This document shows positions 44,523 through 52,696 of a stretch of DNA of 64,000 bases, piece by piece. Source of the DNA: Bacillus sp. V59.32b (GTDB lineage Bacteria > Bacillota > Bacilli > Bacillales > DSM-1321). The stretch covers positions 26,059 through 90,058 of the forward strand of contig NZ_QVTC01000049.1 in NCBI RefSeq assembly GCF_003429085.1, read 5' to 3'. How positions within the stretch are numbered: the stretch's first letter is position 1; the number at the start of each line of letters is the position of its first letter. A program made the position numbers and the translations under genes. The notes below the pieces were generated by a model. That model searched no databases. It was not told the origin of the DNA and was given only the letters and a program-made list of their open reading frames with translations.

Positions 44523-45503
44523 TTGATTGTAAAAGAACGAACGATTCCGTTAAAGATTCAAGTTGGTGAAGCATTGTTAAGGAGATACCCCAAGCACTAT
44601 GTAGACCGGGAGGAATTGCAGAATGAAATAGACAGAAGGTGGGCCGGTTACTGGGGAGAGCAGTCTTTGGATTATTATTTAGGTTTGCTCGATGAAAAGA
44701 AGTATATGATTTTCCACGATCTTAACCTCCCGATGGGCGAATATACCTTCCAAATTGATACCCTCGTTCTTTCATCTTATTTTGTTCTCATCATTGAAGC
44801 GAAGAATATTGCAGGTTCTTTGTTTTTTGACAAGGTGTTTCATCAGCTGATTCGAACTAATCCAGACGGTTCGGAAGAAGGCTTTCCAGATCCGATCAGC
44901 CAAGTAAGGCTGCATGAATTGCAGTTGGGGCGATTTTTTGATCAGCATCGATTGCCGAAAGTGCCGATTGAATATGCTGTGGTGATGTGCAATAAATATA
45001 GTATTTTAAAAACCAATCCGGGTAACCGGAGAGTATTTGAAAAAGTTTACAAAGCTCCCCACCTCATGCGCCGCGTTCAACATCTGGAATCCATCTATCA
45101 AAAGGAAGTCCTCTCTCAGAAAGAGCTTCAAAAAATCAGCCGTACCCTTCTTAAAAAGAATACTCCTCCCAAAAAGTTCTTCATGGATCGATATCTGCTT
45201 TCAAAGAATCAGCTCCGTAAAGGCATCCACTGTCCTTCCTGTTTTTCCATCCCGGTGCATCGGGATAAAAGACAATGGTATTGCCGAGCTTGCGGCTGTT
45301 ATTCAAAGGATGCACATATTCAGGCGTTGCGTGATTATTTTTTGTTGATTGATACGAAGATAAGTATTCAGGAGTTTCGTGAGTTTGCTGGTTTGGAAAC
45401 AAAAAGTGTAGCATCGAGGTTGCTGGCTTCAACTAATTTCCCAAGTTCGGGAGCAACAAAGGACAGATTGTATCTTCCTCCTGCTGATTTATATAGAGGC
45501 TAA
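44523..45503 (+). CDS. NERD-domain protein with zinc ribbon, copy 1
   Basis: A 326-residue protein of the nuclease-related (NERD) family. Residues 41-135 form the NERD core: GYWGEQSLDYYL, then FQIDTLVLSSYFVLIIEAKN, where Asp79, Glu92 and Lys94 are the PD-(D/E)XK-like residues. A zinc ribbon follows near 237-257 (CPSC and CRAC), then a C-terminal helical domain (SKDAHIQALRDYFLLIDTKI). NERD proteins are predicted nucleases or DNA-processing factors, but few are tested. TTG at 44523 is nine bases after AAAGGAG. Its stop lies eight bases before array C. It is a paralogue of the protein at 49686, with the same length and the same layout. Confidence 0.85.
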   Translation: MIVKERTIPLKIQVGEALLRRYPKHYVDREELQNEIDRRWAGYWGEQSLDYYLGLLDEKKYMIFHDLNLPMGEYTFQIDTLVLSSYFVLIIEAKNIAGSLFFDKVFHQLIRTNPDGSEEGFPDPISQVRLHELQLGRFFDQHRLPKVPIEYAVVMCNKYSILKTNPGNRRVFEKVYKAPHLMRRVQHLESIYQKEVLSQKELQKISRTLLKKNTPPKKFFMDRYLLSKNQLRKGIHCPSCFSIPVHRDKRQWYCRACGCYSKDAHIQALRDYFLLIDTKISIQEFREFAGLETKSVASRLLASTNFPSSGATKDRLYLPPADLYRG

Positions 45504-45510
45504 AAATGCT

Positions 45511-45627
45511 TTCGTTTAAATGGTAGTAGTTTTCGTTTGAATCAGTAGTCTTTTCGTTTAAATGGGAGTAATTTTCGTTTGAATCGAGTCGACTTTCGTT
45601 TGAATCAGCCAATTTTGCGTTTAAATC
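45511..45627. repeat. Array C: six degenerate 21-bp units (core TTTCGTTTRAAT)
   Basis: The CGTTT cores start at 45513, 45534, 45555, 45576, 45597 and 45618, each exactly 21 bases after the last. The conserved part is TTTCGTTTRAAT (TTTGCGTTTAAAT in the last), and the other eight or nine bases vary. It follows the stop codon of NERD copy 1 by eight bases and precedes the beta-helix gene. The core is the reverse complement of array B at 18263. Confidence 0.88.
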
Positions 45628-45733
45628 AAGATCTCAGGTATTTGCCCGCCTTCATAAACAAGGTTACATCTACCCAGACGGGGAATATTATATTACGAAC
45701 AGTGAATTTTGCTCTGGAATGGAGGCGTTTTTC

Positions 45734-47278
45734 ATGCTATATCTTGATAAAAAACACAATCCTAAAGAAAACGCCAAACTTTTGGCCCAAATAGCGGAAA
45801 GCAACAGCGATATTACACAAACAATCAAAGAAACAGATACCCTTTTTCAGAATTTCATTCAAAATAACCAGAATTTCGCACAAAACAAACCGCGTTTTTC
45901 TTTTCAAAACCTGTCCCGCCTTTTTCTTGCAAAAAGGGCAGAAGCTGAGACCAATCCGGACATAACTTTAGTTGATCTCGCGGGGAATGTCTATCCGGAC
46001 TGGAAGTCGCATTTAGATGAAGAATATAACAAATTACAAGATAAGATTGATAGAGAAGTAAACGTGAAAGACTTTGGAGCTGCAGGAGATGGAGTGACCG
46101 ACGATACCGAAGCTTTCAACAAGGCGATCGGGAATGGACAGGTAAGAGTGAATGTCCCGGAAGGCGTTTATATAACGAGAGGAATCAAGTTGCCGTCGTG
46201 GACCAGCCTTGTTGGAGCTGGGAAGGGACTCACAACGATAAAGCTGCATGACACTGCTCCAAAAGGGAAAAGGCTGGTCACAAACCGAAATCATCGTCGG
46301 GGAAACCGAAATATCCACGTGGAAGGGATGAGCCTGGATTGGAATGTCGCAAGACTGGGTGATGTGAAAAAGACGGCGACCTGGGGAAACCACTCCAGCT
46401 GTTTAACGTATGCACATGTTAAGTACGGCTGGGTAATGGATGTGGAAGCGATCAATCCGGGCTTGCATTGCTTTGACGTTTCTTCGACTCTCTATGATTA
46501 CTCGGGAGACGGGTACCGGGCCCGGGGCGGGAGTGAATATATCTGGCTCGATAACTTGAACGGTTATGGCTTCGGGGATGATGGGATTACCACTCATCAT
46601 AGTGACAATATTTTTATTTCAAATTGCCATATGTGTGATCCGAGCGGCAGGGCTCACGAGAAAGGTTTTTCAAACTCCAATGGAATAGAAGTGGACGATG
46701 GCTCCCGGAATGTATGGCTTGTGAACAACTCTACTACAAGATGCTTTGGCGGAGTGGAAGTCAAAGCTCACCATAATTCATCCGCGGCAAACAACGTCCA
46801 AATCATCGGCCATCTTTCGGTGAATGACAACCGATCCTATAATTTTCGTCATATCGGCCATCATAAAAGTGGGGATCCAGAGTCCCAGACAGCCCATAAT
46901 ATAAGAGCGACAAATATTGTCGCCATCGCTCCTATCCACACCGAGCTCTATACCGATTCACCCCCGCGTGGCATGGTCGTTTCCGCTTATAAAAATGTGG
47001 TGGTAAACAACTTCACTTTGATCGGCGATCCTAGATATGATTACAAAGGAAATCCTGTCATTGCGATTCAATATCGCGCGAGAAATGTAGCCCTCCAAAA
47101 TATATCTATAAAAGACTTTAAGAAAGCAGATTGTAATATTAAGATTTTTGGTGGCGACAATTGTGCCGATCACATTAGAATCCGAAATGTAAAGATTCGA
47201 AACTCAGTATCGAAAGTAGTTGATGTGGGGATTGGAATAGAAGATATCAAGATTAGCAATGTGGATCTGCTGGTTTAG
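45734..47278 (+). CDS. Right-handed beta-helix protein, pectate-lyase-3 type
   Basis: A 514-residue protein. Residues about 1-105 are helical and polar (IAESNSDITQTIKETDTLFQ), and from about 110 the Pectate_lyase_3 entry motif VNVKDFGAAGDGVTDDTEAFNKAI starts a parallel beta-helix that runs to the end, with repeats of short IxxxNxxI turns (VWLVNNSTTRCFGGVEVKAH). There is no signal peptide. Such proteins bind or cleave polysaccharide in phage tail spikes, exopolysaccharide enzymes or spore surfaces; the substrate is unknown. The start chosen is ATG at 45734, eight bases after GGAGG; an ATG at 45719 lies within that site. It follows array C and lies in a stretch of single genes. Confidence 0.8.
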   Translation: MLYLDKKHNPKENAKLLAQIAESNSDITQTIKETDTLFQNFIQNNQNFAQNKPRFSFQNLSRLFLAKRAEAETNPDITLVDLAGNVYPDWKSHLDEEYNKLQDKIDREVNVKDFGAAGDGVTDDTEAFNKAIGNGQVRVNVPEGVYITRGIKLPSWTSLVGAGKGLTTIKLHDTAPKGKRLVTNRNHRRGNRNIHVEGMSLDWNVARLGDVKKTATWGNHSSCLTYAHVKYGWVMDVEAINPGLHCFDVSSTLYDYSGDGYRARGGSEYIWLDNLNGYGFGDDGITTHHSDNIFISNCHMCDPSGRAHEKGFSNSNGIEVDDGSRNVWLVNNSTTRCFGGVEVKAHHNSSAANNVQIIGHLSVNDNRSYNFRHIGHHKSGDPESQTAHNIRATNIVAIAPIHTELYTDSPPRGMVVSAYKNVVVNNFTLIGDPRYDYKGNPVIAIQYRARNVALQNISIKDFKKADCNIKIFGGDNCADHIRIRNVKIRNSVSKVVDVGIGIEDIKISNVDLLV

Positions 47279-47372
47279 GGACAGTCAAGCCGGTTTACAT
47301 GCAATTATTTTATATTTTCTCCACCAAATATAATAATCAGTATAGATGAATAAAGCATGTAGGAGGGTGTAC

Positions 47373-47441
47373 ATGAATTTCCTTGAAAAGCTTAAACCCC
47401 ATCTGTTAAGTGATGATCTAATATCTTTCATTCAAGTATAG
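47373..47441 (+). pseudogene. 22-codon remnant with strong RBS
   Basis: ATG at 47373 with AGGAGG eight bases upstream opens MNFLEKLKPHLLSDDLISFI and ends after 22 codons at 47441. The N-terminal pattern (FLEKLKPHLLSD...) looks like the beginning of a longer HEAT-like protein known from Bacillus, so this is probably a gene cut short. Nothing else in the 47279-47516 gap is recognisable. Confidence 0.4.
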
Positions 47442-47489
47442 CAGGACGTAGTTAATTTAACTAAATATAAGCTTGTCCTAGGCAAACAA

Positions 47490-47512
47490 AATCCAGTCCC
47501 AAAGACTGGATT
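47490..47512 (-). terminator. Terminator after the Uma2-type gene
   Basis: On the minus strand AATCCAGTC and GACTGGATT form a stem followed by TTGTTT. Confidence 0.7.
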
Positions 47513-47516
47513 AACT

Positions 47517-48077
47517 TCATTCAAATATTGTGTTTAAGACAATTCCTAAATCATCGAATTCAAAAGAATGCAAAGTATCATCTCGGCCGTAAGTGATTCG
47601 TTTCGAAAAATAACCATCTTCCAACCCATTAACATGAATGATTTTGTTTGTTCCGTCCACAATCCAATATTCTTTAACGCGAAACCGCTGGTAGATGTTG
47701 AATTTTTCATTATAATCCTTCAAAGCGGTTGAAGGAGATAAAACCTCTACTATCAATGTTGGTGCACCGTAGTAGCCCTTTTCCGTAATTTGTTTATGAT
47801 TGCAGATGACTGAAATATCTGGCTGAACCACATGGGTAGGATTCCCAAAGTCGTCATTTTCACTTAGATATACATCAAAAGGAGAGACCACAACATTACA
47901 TTTTTTGTTTCCGTAAAAAAGCCTTAACTTATGGAAAAGCTCACCAACGATAAACTGATGTTCCGAAGAAGGAGCTGGGGTCATATTGTAGGCTTTCTCG
48001 TATATAAGCTCCCATCGGCCATCCCATTCCAGCCAATCTTTATAGGTGTGTGTTTTAGATTCATCAGGGGTTCGCAT
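47517..48077 (-). CDS. Uma2 family (DUF820) endonuclease-like protein
   Basis: A 186-residue protein of the Uma2/DUF820 family with a PD-(D/E)XK fold. The family signatures are YKDWLEWDGRWELIYEKAYNMTPAPSSEHQ, VVQPDISVICN (catalytic Asp), PTLIVEVLSPSTALKDYNEKFNIYQRFRVKEYWIVD (Glu, Lys). Such proteins are predicted nucleases and are often present in many copies, but function is unproven. ATG at 48077 lies behind AGGAGGTGTCCCA. It is a single gene with its own terminator. The next gene on the same strand is 57 bases upstream. Confidence 0.85.
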   Translation of the reverse strand: MRTPDESKTHTYKDWLEWDGRWELIYEKAYNMTPAPSSEHQFIVGELFHKLRLFYGNKKCNVVVSPFDVYLSENDDFGNPTHVVQPDISVICNHKQITEKGYYGAPTLIVEVLSPSTALKDYNEKFNIYQRFRVKEYWIVDGTNKIIHVNGLEDGYFSKRITYGRDDTLHSFEFDDLGIVLNTIFE

Positions 48078-48134
48078 TGGGACACCTCCTGTTTTTTTAT
48101 ATTATACCATGGTCTTGAATGACTACGACTATGA

Positions 48135-49577
48135 TCATTCATCCTTTAGAAGATTGTTAACGAGATTAATGGCATGATCCTTATTATATTGGTAATACAA
48201 TCCAGATGATAATTTAACAGAATCGCCAAAAAAGAATCGTTCATAGAGGGTTTGCCGGCCTCCATAGGCGCTTAAGCTCATATCCCAGGCCAGCCTGAAC
48301 AATTGCACCCGGTCCTTGGCATTGACATTGGCGCCCTGTAAATAAAGGTCGAGATCGGGCTTTAAGTCAGAAGAATCAAAGTCTTTCTCAGTTGGGATGC
48401 ATATTAATCCGCTCGCCCCAAGCAACTGAATGATTTCCGTAAATCGCGGATAAAGCTTTGGATATGTATTGATGGCCACATTTAACGGATTTAGAGCAGG
48501 AACCATTAACCCTCGTTTATTCAGTTTTGCCTCTATTTCTGATGAATATAGAAGCCCTTTCATAATTTCAATCCCGCATATAATCTCACTGATTTTCTCT
48601 TTTACATGCTGGTACTCACCTATATCAATCATCTCTGTCATCAATTGGGCCGTACCCAGGAGCAGCTCCGACTTAACAACTTGCCTTGTAACGGCTTGAT
48701 GAAGTAAAAAGGTAAGGAAATTTGTGTTTGTAAGCATGCTCTGGGCGATATTGTAGTCTTTATACAGAAATACTCTTTCCCACGGAATCAACGTATGGTT
48801 AAAAACGACAATTGTATCCATTTCCTCGAACCTCGAACCTAGCGGATGATCAAATGAGGAATCATTATAAGCAAAGGATTCCCGGCAAATGAATTTTACG
48901 TTTGCAGTATTGCTAGGAATAGAGAAAGCATACTGATAGGTATCTTCAATATGTTTTCCACCGGCAGGCAGTACCATGATCTCATCGGTAATCCCACCTT
49001 GTGTAGCTATTAGTCTAGCTCCTTTCATATACAACCCATCGCTATCGGCTTTGACTACACGTGCGGCAATCGGCTCTCCTTCTCCTTCAAAAAAGGCTAA
49101 AGAGCGATTAACCTGAGGAGTCACAAAAGTATGGGAAAAAGACCGGTCATTTTCTCTTGCCTGTTCGTAAATGCGTTTTATATTCATTCCAAATTTCTCT
49201 TTTCCATCAAAAACGTCAGAAGCGGAACCAAGGGCCATTACTGCTGTATTCATATAATCAGGCGATCTGCCCATCATTCCCCCTGACAATCGTGCCCATT
49301 CAGTCGTGGCCAACCGGCGTTTTTCAAGATCTTCTCTTGATGTCGGAGGCAAATACGTCATCCCCACACGCTCGCCCATTAATGGTGACGAATAGGTCAT
49401 GATATCCTTTTTTGCTTGATCAAACTGTAAATCATAAAGCTTGGATTTACTTTTTATGATTCCTTTAAAGGCATAATGCTCCGTAATATCTCCGGTTATC
49501 TTTTTCCCGCCGATCCATATGTTGGCCTTTAGTTTCTTAATTCTCTCCACATATTGCTCCCCGTTAATTGCCGGCAT
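48135..49577 (-). CDS. 4-hydroxyphenylacetate 3-monooxygenase-type oxygenase (HpaB family)
   Basis: A 480-residue flavin-dependent monooxygenase of the HpaB/PvcC family (YoaI in Bacillus subtilis). Conserved segments are NGEQYVERIKKLKANIWIGG, the substrate pocket MMGRSPDYMNTAVMAL, FVTPQVNRSL, and the acyl-CoA-dehydrogenase-like helical C-terminal part with GRQTLYERFFFGD. It would use FADH2 from a reductase and O2 to hydroxylate a phenol such as 4-hydroxyphenylacetate. No reductase gene (HpaC) is beside it. ATG at 49577 lies behind AAGGAGTGAAAG. It may act in aromatic catabolism, a theme that the YfmT-like dehydrogenase at 8689 shares, but the two are far apart. Confidence 0.85.
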   Translation of the reverse strand: MPAINGEQYVERIKKLKANIWIGGKKITGDITEHYAFKGIIKSKSKLYDLQFDQAKKDIMTYSSPLMGERVGMTYLPPTSREDLEKRRLATTEWARLSGGMMGRSPDYMNTAVMALGSASDVFDGKEKFGMNIKRIYEQARENDRSFSHTFVTPQVNRSLAFFEGEGEPIAARVVKADSDGLYMKGARLIATQGGITDEIMVLPAGGKHIEDTYQYAFSIPSNTANVKFICRESFAYNDSSFDHPLGSRFEEMDTIVVFNHTLIPWERVFLYKDYNIAQSMLTNTNFLTFLLHQAVTRQVVKSELLLGTAQLMTEMIDIGEYQHVKEKISEIICGIEIMKGLLYSSEIEAKLNKRGLMVPALNPLNVAINTYPKLYPRFTEIIQLLGASGLICIPTEKDFDSSDLKPDLDLYLQGANVNAKDRVQLFRLAWDMSLSAYGGRQTLYERFFFGDSVKLSSGLYYQYNKDHAINLVNNLLKDE

Positions 49578-49685
49578 GCTTTCACTCCTTGATCTCGATT
49601 TTTGAGCGTAGGCTCCAATAAATCTCCATTCTAATCTATACGATTTACAGCTTTTTTTATTCTTGGATCGTTTGGGAAGACGGCC

Positions 49686-50663
49686 TCATAAAATCCGAGA
49701 ATTTAGAGGCCGAAGGTACATCCTGCCTTTTGTCGTGCCGGAGCTGGGTAGATTCATGGATTTTAGCAAATATGTGGCAGTGTCCGGGGAAGATAAATGA
49801 AGAAATTTCCGAAATTGCAGGTTTGTAATCGAGGAATCAATTAAGGCAAAGTAGTCGGAGATTGCATGGAGGTGGGCTTCTTTGGTATGGTTATGGCATT
49901 TCGGGCACTGCCATACACCATGTTTGCGCGCCATTTGAAACGTAGAACATTCGGGGCACTGTACTCCAGTCAGTATTTCCTGTTTGGAAATACCGTAGAT
50001 TTTAAGAATATTATAGGCTGGATCAGTATGGTTTCGTAATAGATGGTCGTGTATATACCCCAGTTCTTTAGAGGTTATCATTTCTTTTGTATATCTGTTT
50101 GTGAACTCTCGGATTTTAGATGCTAGATTTCCAACATGACAAATTCTTTGAAAAATATTTGAGTTCTCATGTCTGGTTTTGAGAATAGTGGCTGGCTTGC
50201 TGATCACTATGAGAGATTCTAATGGTAAATCTGAGATCTCCAGAGTTTCTAGCAGGATATTGAATTGAAACTGTTGATTGTCCACCTGCGAAATGCGATC
50301 TGGAAAACCTTCTTCCTTGTCATTGGCAGTCCGAATGAGCTGGTTAAAGGAGCGATCGAAAAATAAGGTTCCGGAGATATTTTTCACTTCAATAAGGAGA
50401 GCAAATTTAGAGGAAAGAATCAGCGTATCGATTTGAAAGTGGTAATGTCCATTTGGTAAGCGAAGATCTTGGAAAACAAGATAGTCTTTTTCGGGGAGAG
50501 ATTTTAAATAACGGTCGACGGTTTGTTCGCCTATATAGCCAGCCTGTCTTCTAGTCAGATCTGATTCAATTTCGGATCGTTTAGGATGATTTTTTGGCAG
50601 GCGTCTTAATAATGTTTCATTTAGTTGGATTCTCATCGGTACTTTTCGTTCCTTGGCAATCAA
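49686..50663 (-). CDS. NERD-domain protein with zinc ribbon, copy 2
   Basis: A 325-residue paralogue of the protein at 44523. The NERD core has GYIGEQTVDRYL and FQIDTLILSSKFALLIEVKN (Asp79, Glu92, Lys94, same positions as in copy 1), the zinc ribbon CPEC and CPKC, and the same C-terminal domain (TKEAHLHAISDYFALIDSSI, then LPSSGTTKGRMYLRP). TTG at 50663 has AAGGGGTG upstream. The pair differs widely in sequence but keeps length and layout, so it is an old duplication or two separate arrivals. Array D lies about 95 bases upstream of its start, as array C lies beside copy 1. Confidence 0.85.
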   Translation of the reverse strand: MIAKERKVPMRIQLNETLLRRLPKNHPKRSEIESDLTRRQAGYIGEQTVDRYLKSLPEKDYLVFQDLRLPNGHYHFQIDTLILSSKFALLIEVKNISGTLFFDRSFNQLIRTANDKEEGFPDRISQVDNQQFQFNILLETLEISDLPLESLIVISKPATILKTRHENSNIFQRICHVGNLASKIREFTNRYTKEMITSKELGYIHDHLLRNHTDPAYNILKIYGISKQEILTGVQCPECSTFQMARKHGVWQCPKCHNHTKEAHLHAISDYFALIDSSITNLQFRKFLHLSSPDTATYLLKSMNLPSSGTTKGRMYLRPLNSRIL

Positions 50664-50755
50664 GAGTCGTTCACCCCTTATCGTTTTTTTAGGAATTCTT
50701 CTTAGGGTGGTGAATTTCCTGCCTTTTACCGAAATGTTTTTGATGAAAATATAAT

Positions 50756-50848
50756 TCCGTAAAAGTAGATGCTTTTCCCGTAAAATTTATAGTTAATTCC
50801 GTAAAAACAGTTCTATTCCCGTAAAACTATTGGAGAATTCCGTAAAAC
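50756..50848. repeat. Array D: five degenerate 20-21-bp units (core TTCCCGTAAAA)
   Basis: The CGTAAAA cores begin at 50758, 50779, 50800, 50820 and 50841, spaced 21, 21, 20 and 21. Most are TTCCCGTAAAA or ATTCCGTAAAA. It lies between the divergent NERD copy 2 and the SPOR-phosphodiester glycosidase gene. Its core is unlike those of arrays B and C, but the period is the same. Confidence 0.82.
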
Positions 50849-50967
50849 CTAAAAACCGACAGGCTCTAACTTTTACAGAAACTTAAAACGTATGCTGCAT
50901 TATCAACGTATTAGATTCAGATAATAGAACAAACGGGATATAAGTAAACAATAAGGAGATGAAATCG

Positions 50968-52530
50968 ATGAAGATTCTTCAAAAGCTGTTAGCTGGCTGT
51001 CTTTTGGCTACAGTGACATTTTCTGCTCTCCCTGCAGCAGAACCGTTAACTCTTGTACAAGCAGCTCCTGTGAAGGAACAAGCCCTTCCACTTGGTGAGC
51101 CTACCCTCGGAGAAACTCGGAATAAGAAAGAGATTGCTCCGGGGCTTGCCCATATAAGCATCGACCGTGGGTACAGTTCAGAAACAGATGTTTTCATTAT
51201 TGATGTAGCCTTTTATAAAACTCGCGAAGAAGCCGATGAGGTAAAGAATGAACTAAACGCCCAAGGGTATGAGTCCCGAGTGAAGAAAATTTCAGAGCGG
51301 CCTCCCGGCGATCCGGAACAAGGCCCGCTTGGCTACCTTGTCCGGGTTGGATCATTTCAGTCCGAGAGCGATGCTAATAAATTAAGAGACGATCTGAAAA
51401 AAATGGGCTATGAGAAGGCTCGTGTTGTATTTTCAGCAGAAGACGGGGGAAAAACTACTGGACCATGGGTGGTAAATATTCTTGAAATTGACCCTGAAAA
51501 GTTTACAGGCAAGATTATTCCTGAGTTGGGTACGGGAATCGTACCTGGAAAGGAAAAGTTAACGGCTCTTACAGTCCGGACAGGTGCGTTAGCAGCTATA
51601 AATGGAGGATATTTTGTAGTGGGACCGAGTGATGGTACCGAAGGAGATCTTGCCGGAGTGTCCATGATCGGTGGAAAGTTGATCAGTGAAGCCGTTAACG
51701 GGAGGACAAGCCTGGTACTAACCGGAAAAAGGGCGCGTATTGCGTCTGTAGAAACTCAACTTACCGTTAAGGCATCTGATGGTGCAAAAAGGGAATTGGA
51801 CGGTTTGAATCGCAAGCCGGGCCTTATCAGGGGATGTGGAGGAATCGGTGATACTTTTGACTTTCCTAAGCATGACTTTACTTGTACGGATTCCGGAGAA
51901 CTTATTCAGTTTACTTCTGTGTTTGGTTCTAATACCGAGCCTGGAGATGGACTGGAAGTTGTACTGAATTCAGCTGGAAAAGTTACAGAAGTCCGAAACA
52001 GCAGGGGAGGCCCAATCCCGTCTGAAGGTTCCGTTTTAGCAGGAACTGGTGATGTCTCCGAATGGTTATTGGCCCATGGCAAGAAAGGTACTAAAATAAA
52101 AGTCAATACAAAAATCCTTGCAGATGAACAGCCGCTAAATGGCCAGAAAACGGGAATTGTCAATGGTGGACCGCGATTGCTGCGTGATGGTAAAGAGGAT
52201 ATCACCGCTGTGAGCGAAGGTTTCCATTGGAGCGACAACCCGGAGTTCTACTATCGATTTGGGGAACGCCGTAATCCCCGTACACTAGCAGGTGTCACGG
52301 AGGACGGCAAGATTCTTTTGGTCACAGTGGACGGGCGCCAGCCACATTATAGTGTAGGGGCAAGCTTCAAAGAAAGCGCCCGCATCATGAAAGCTCTTGG
52401 GGCGGTTGACGCTGTAAACCTCGATGGAGGCGGTTCGACAGCTATGACAATAGGATCCGACATCGTAAATCGCCCATCCGATCCGGCTGGAGAACGTGCC
52501 ATCGGGGATGCAATTATTGTTCTGCCTTGA
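50968..52530 (+). CDS. Secreted SPOR-domain phosphodiester glycosidase (NAGPA-type)
   Basis: A 520-residue secreted protein. Residues 1-33 are a Sec signal peptide (LLAGCLLATVTFSALPAA), about 72-145 are a SPOR-like repeat region (VFIIDVAFYKTREEADEVKN, then YLVRVGSFQSESDANKLRDD), and about 150-520 are a phosphodiester glycosidase domain (NAGPA, PF09992) with LAAINGGYFVVGPSDGTEGD, IVNGGPRLLRDGK, and AVNLDGGGSTAMTIGSD. NAGPA-type enzymes remove N-acetylglucosamine 1-phosphodiesters, and bacterial members act on cell-wall or teichoic-type glycans. SPOR domains bind denuded peptidoglycan, so a wall location is likely. ATG at 50968 is nine bases after AAGGAG; an ATG at 50959 lies just in that site. 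Terminator at 52559. Confidence 0.85.
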   Translation: MKILQKLLAGCLLATVTFSALPAAEPLTLVQAAPVKEQALPLGEPTLGETRNKKEIAPGLAHISIDRGYSSETDVFIIDVAFYKTREEADEVKNELNAQGYESRVKKISERPPGDPEQGPLGYLVRVGSFQSESDANKLRDDLKKMGYEKARVVFSAEDGGKTTGPWVVNILEIDPEKFTGKIIPELGTGIVPGKEKLTALTVRTGALAAINGGYFVVGPSDGTEGDLAGVSMIGGKLISEAVNGRTSLVLTGKRARIASVETQLTVKASDGAKRELDGLNRKPGLIRGCGGIGDTFDFPKHDFTCTDSGELIQFTSVFGSNTEPGDGLEVVLNSAGKVTEVRNSRGGPIPSEGSVLAGTGDVSEWLLAHGKKGTKIKVNTKILADEQPLNGQKTGIVNGGPRLLRDGKEDITAVSEGFHWSDNPEFYYRFGERRNPRTLAGVTEDGKILLVTVDGRQPHYSVGASFKESARIMKALGAVDAVNLDGGGSTAMTIGSDIVNRPSDPAGERAIGDAIIVLP

Positions 52531-52558
52531 AGAATGCTCAAAATAACAAGCATGGTCT

Positions 52559-52590
52559 AAGGTCAACCGACAATGGTTGGCCTTCTTTTA
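52559..52590 (+). terminator. Terminator after the SPOR-glycosidase gene
   Basis: AAGGTCAACC and GGTTGGCCTT with a CTTTT run. Confidence 0.8.
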
Positions 52591-52696
52591 CGAAATTAAT
52601 ATTAATACATACCGTTTTTACATTCACGCAACCAAACCTATAAAATCCATCGTTATCATCAAATAGAAATCTATTCTATGAGGAGGGATAATGGTT

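Noticed and set aside
45579..45794. A 71-codon frame inside array C
   Set aside because: It is the reading of 21-bp repeats (7 codons per unit), which gives a repetitive pseudo-protein; the beta-helix gene overlaps its end in another frame.
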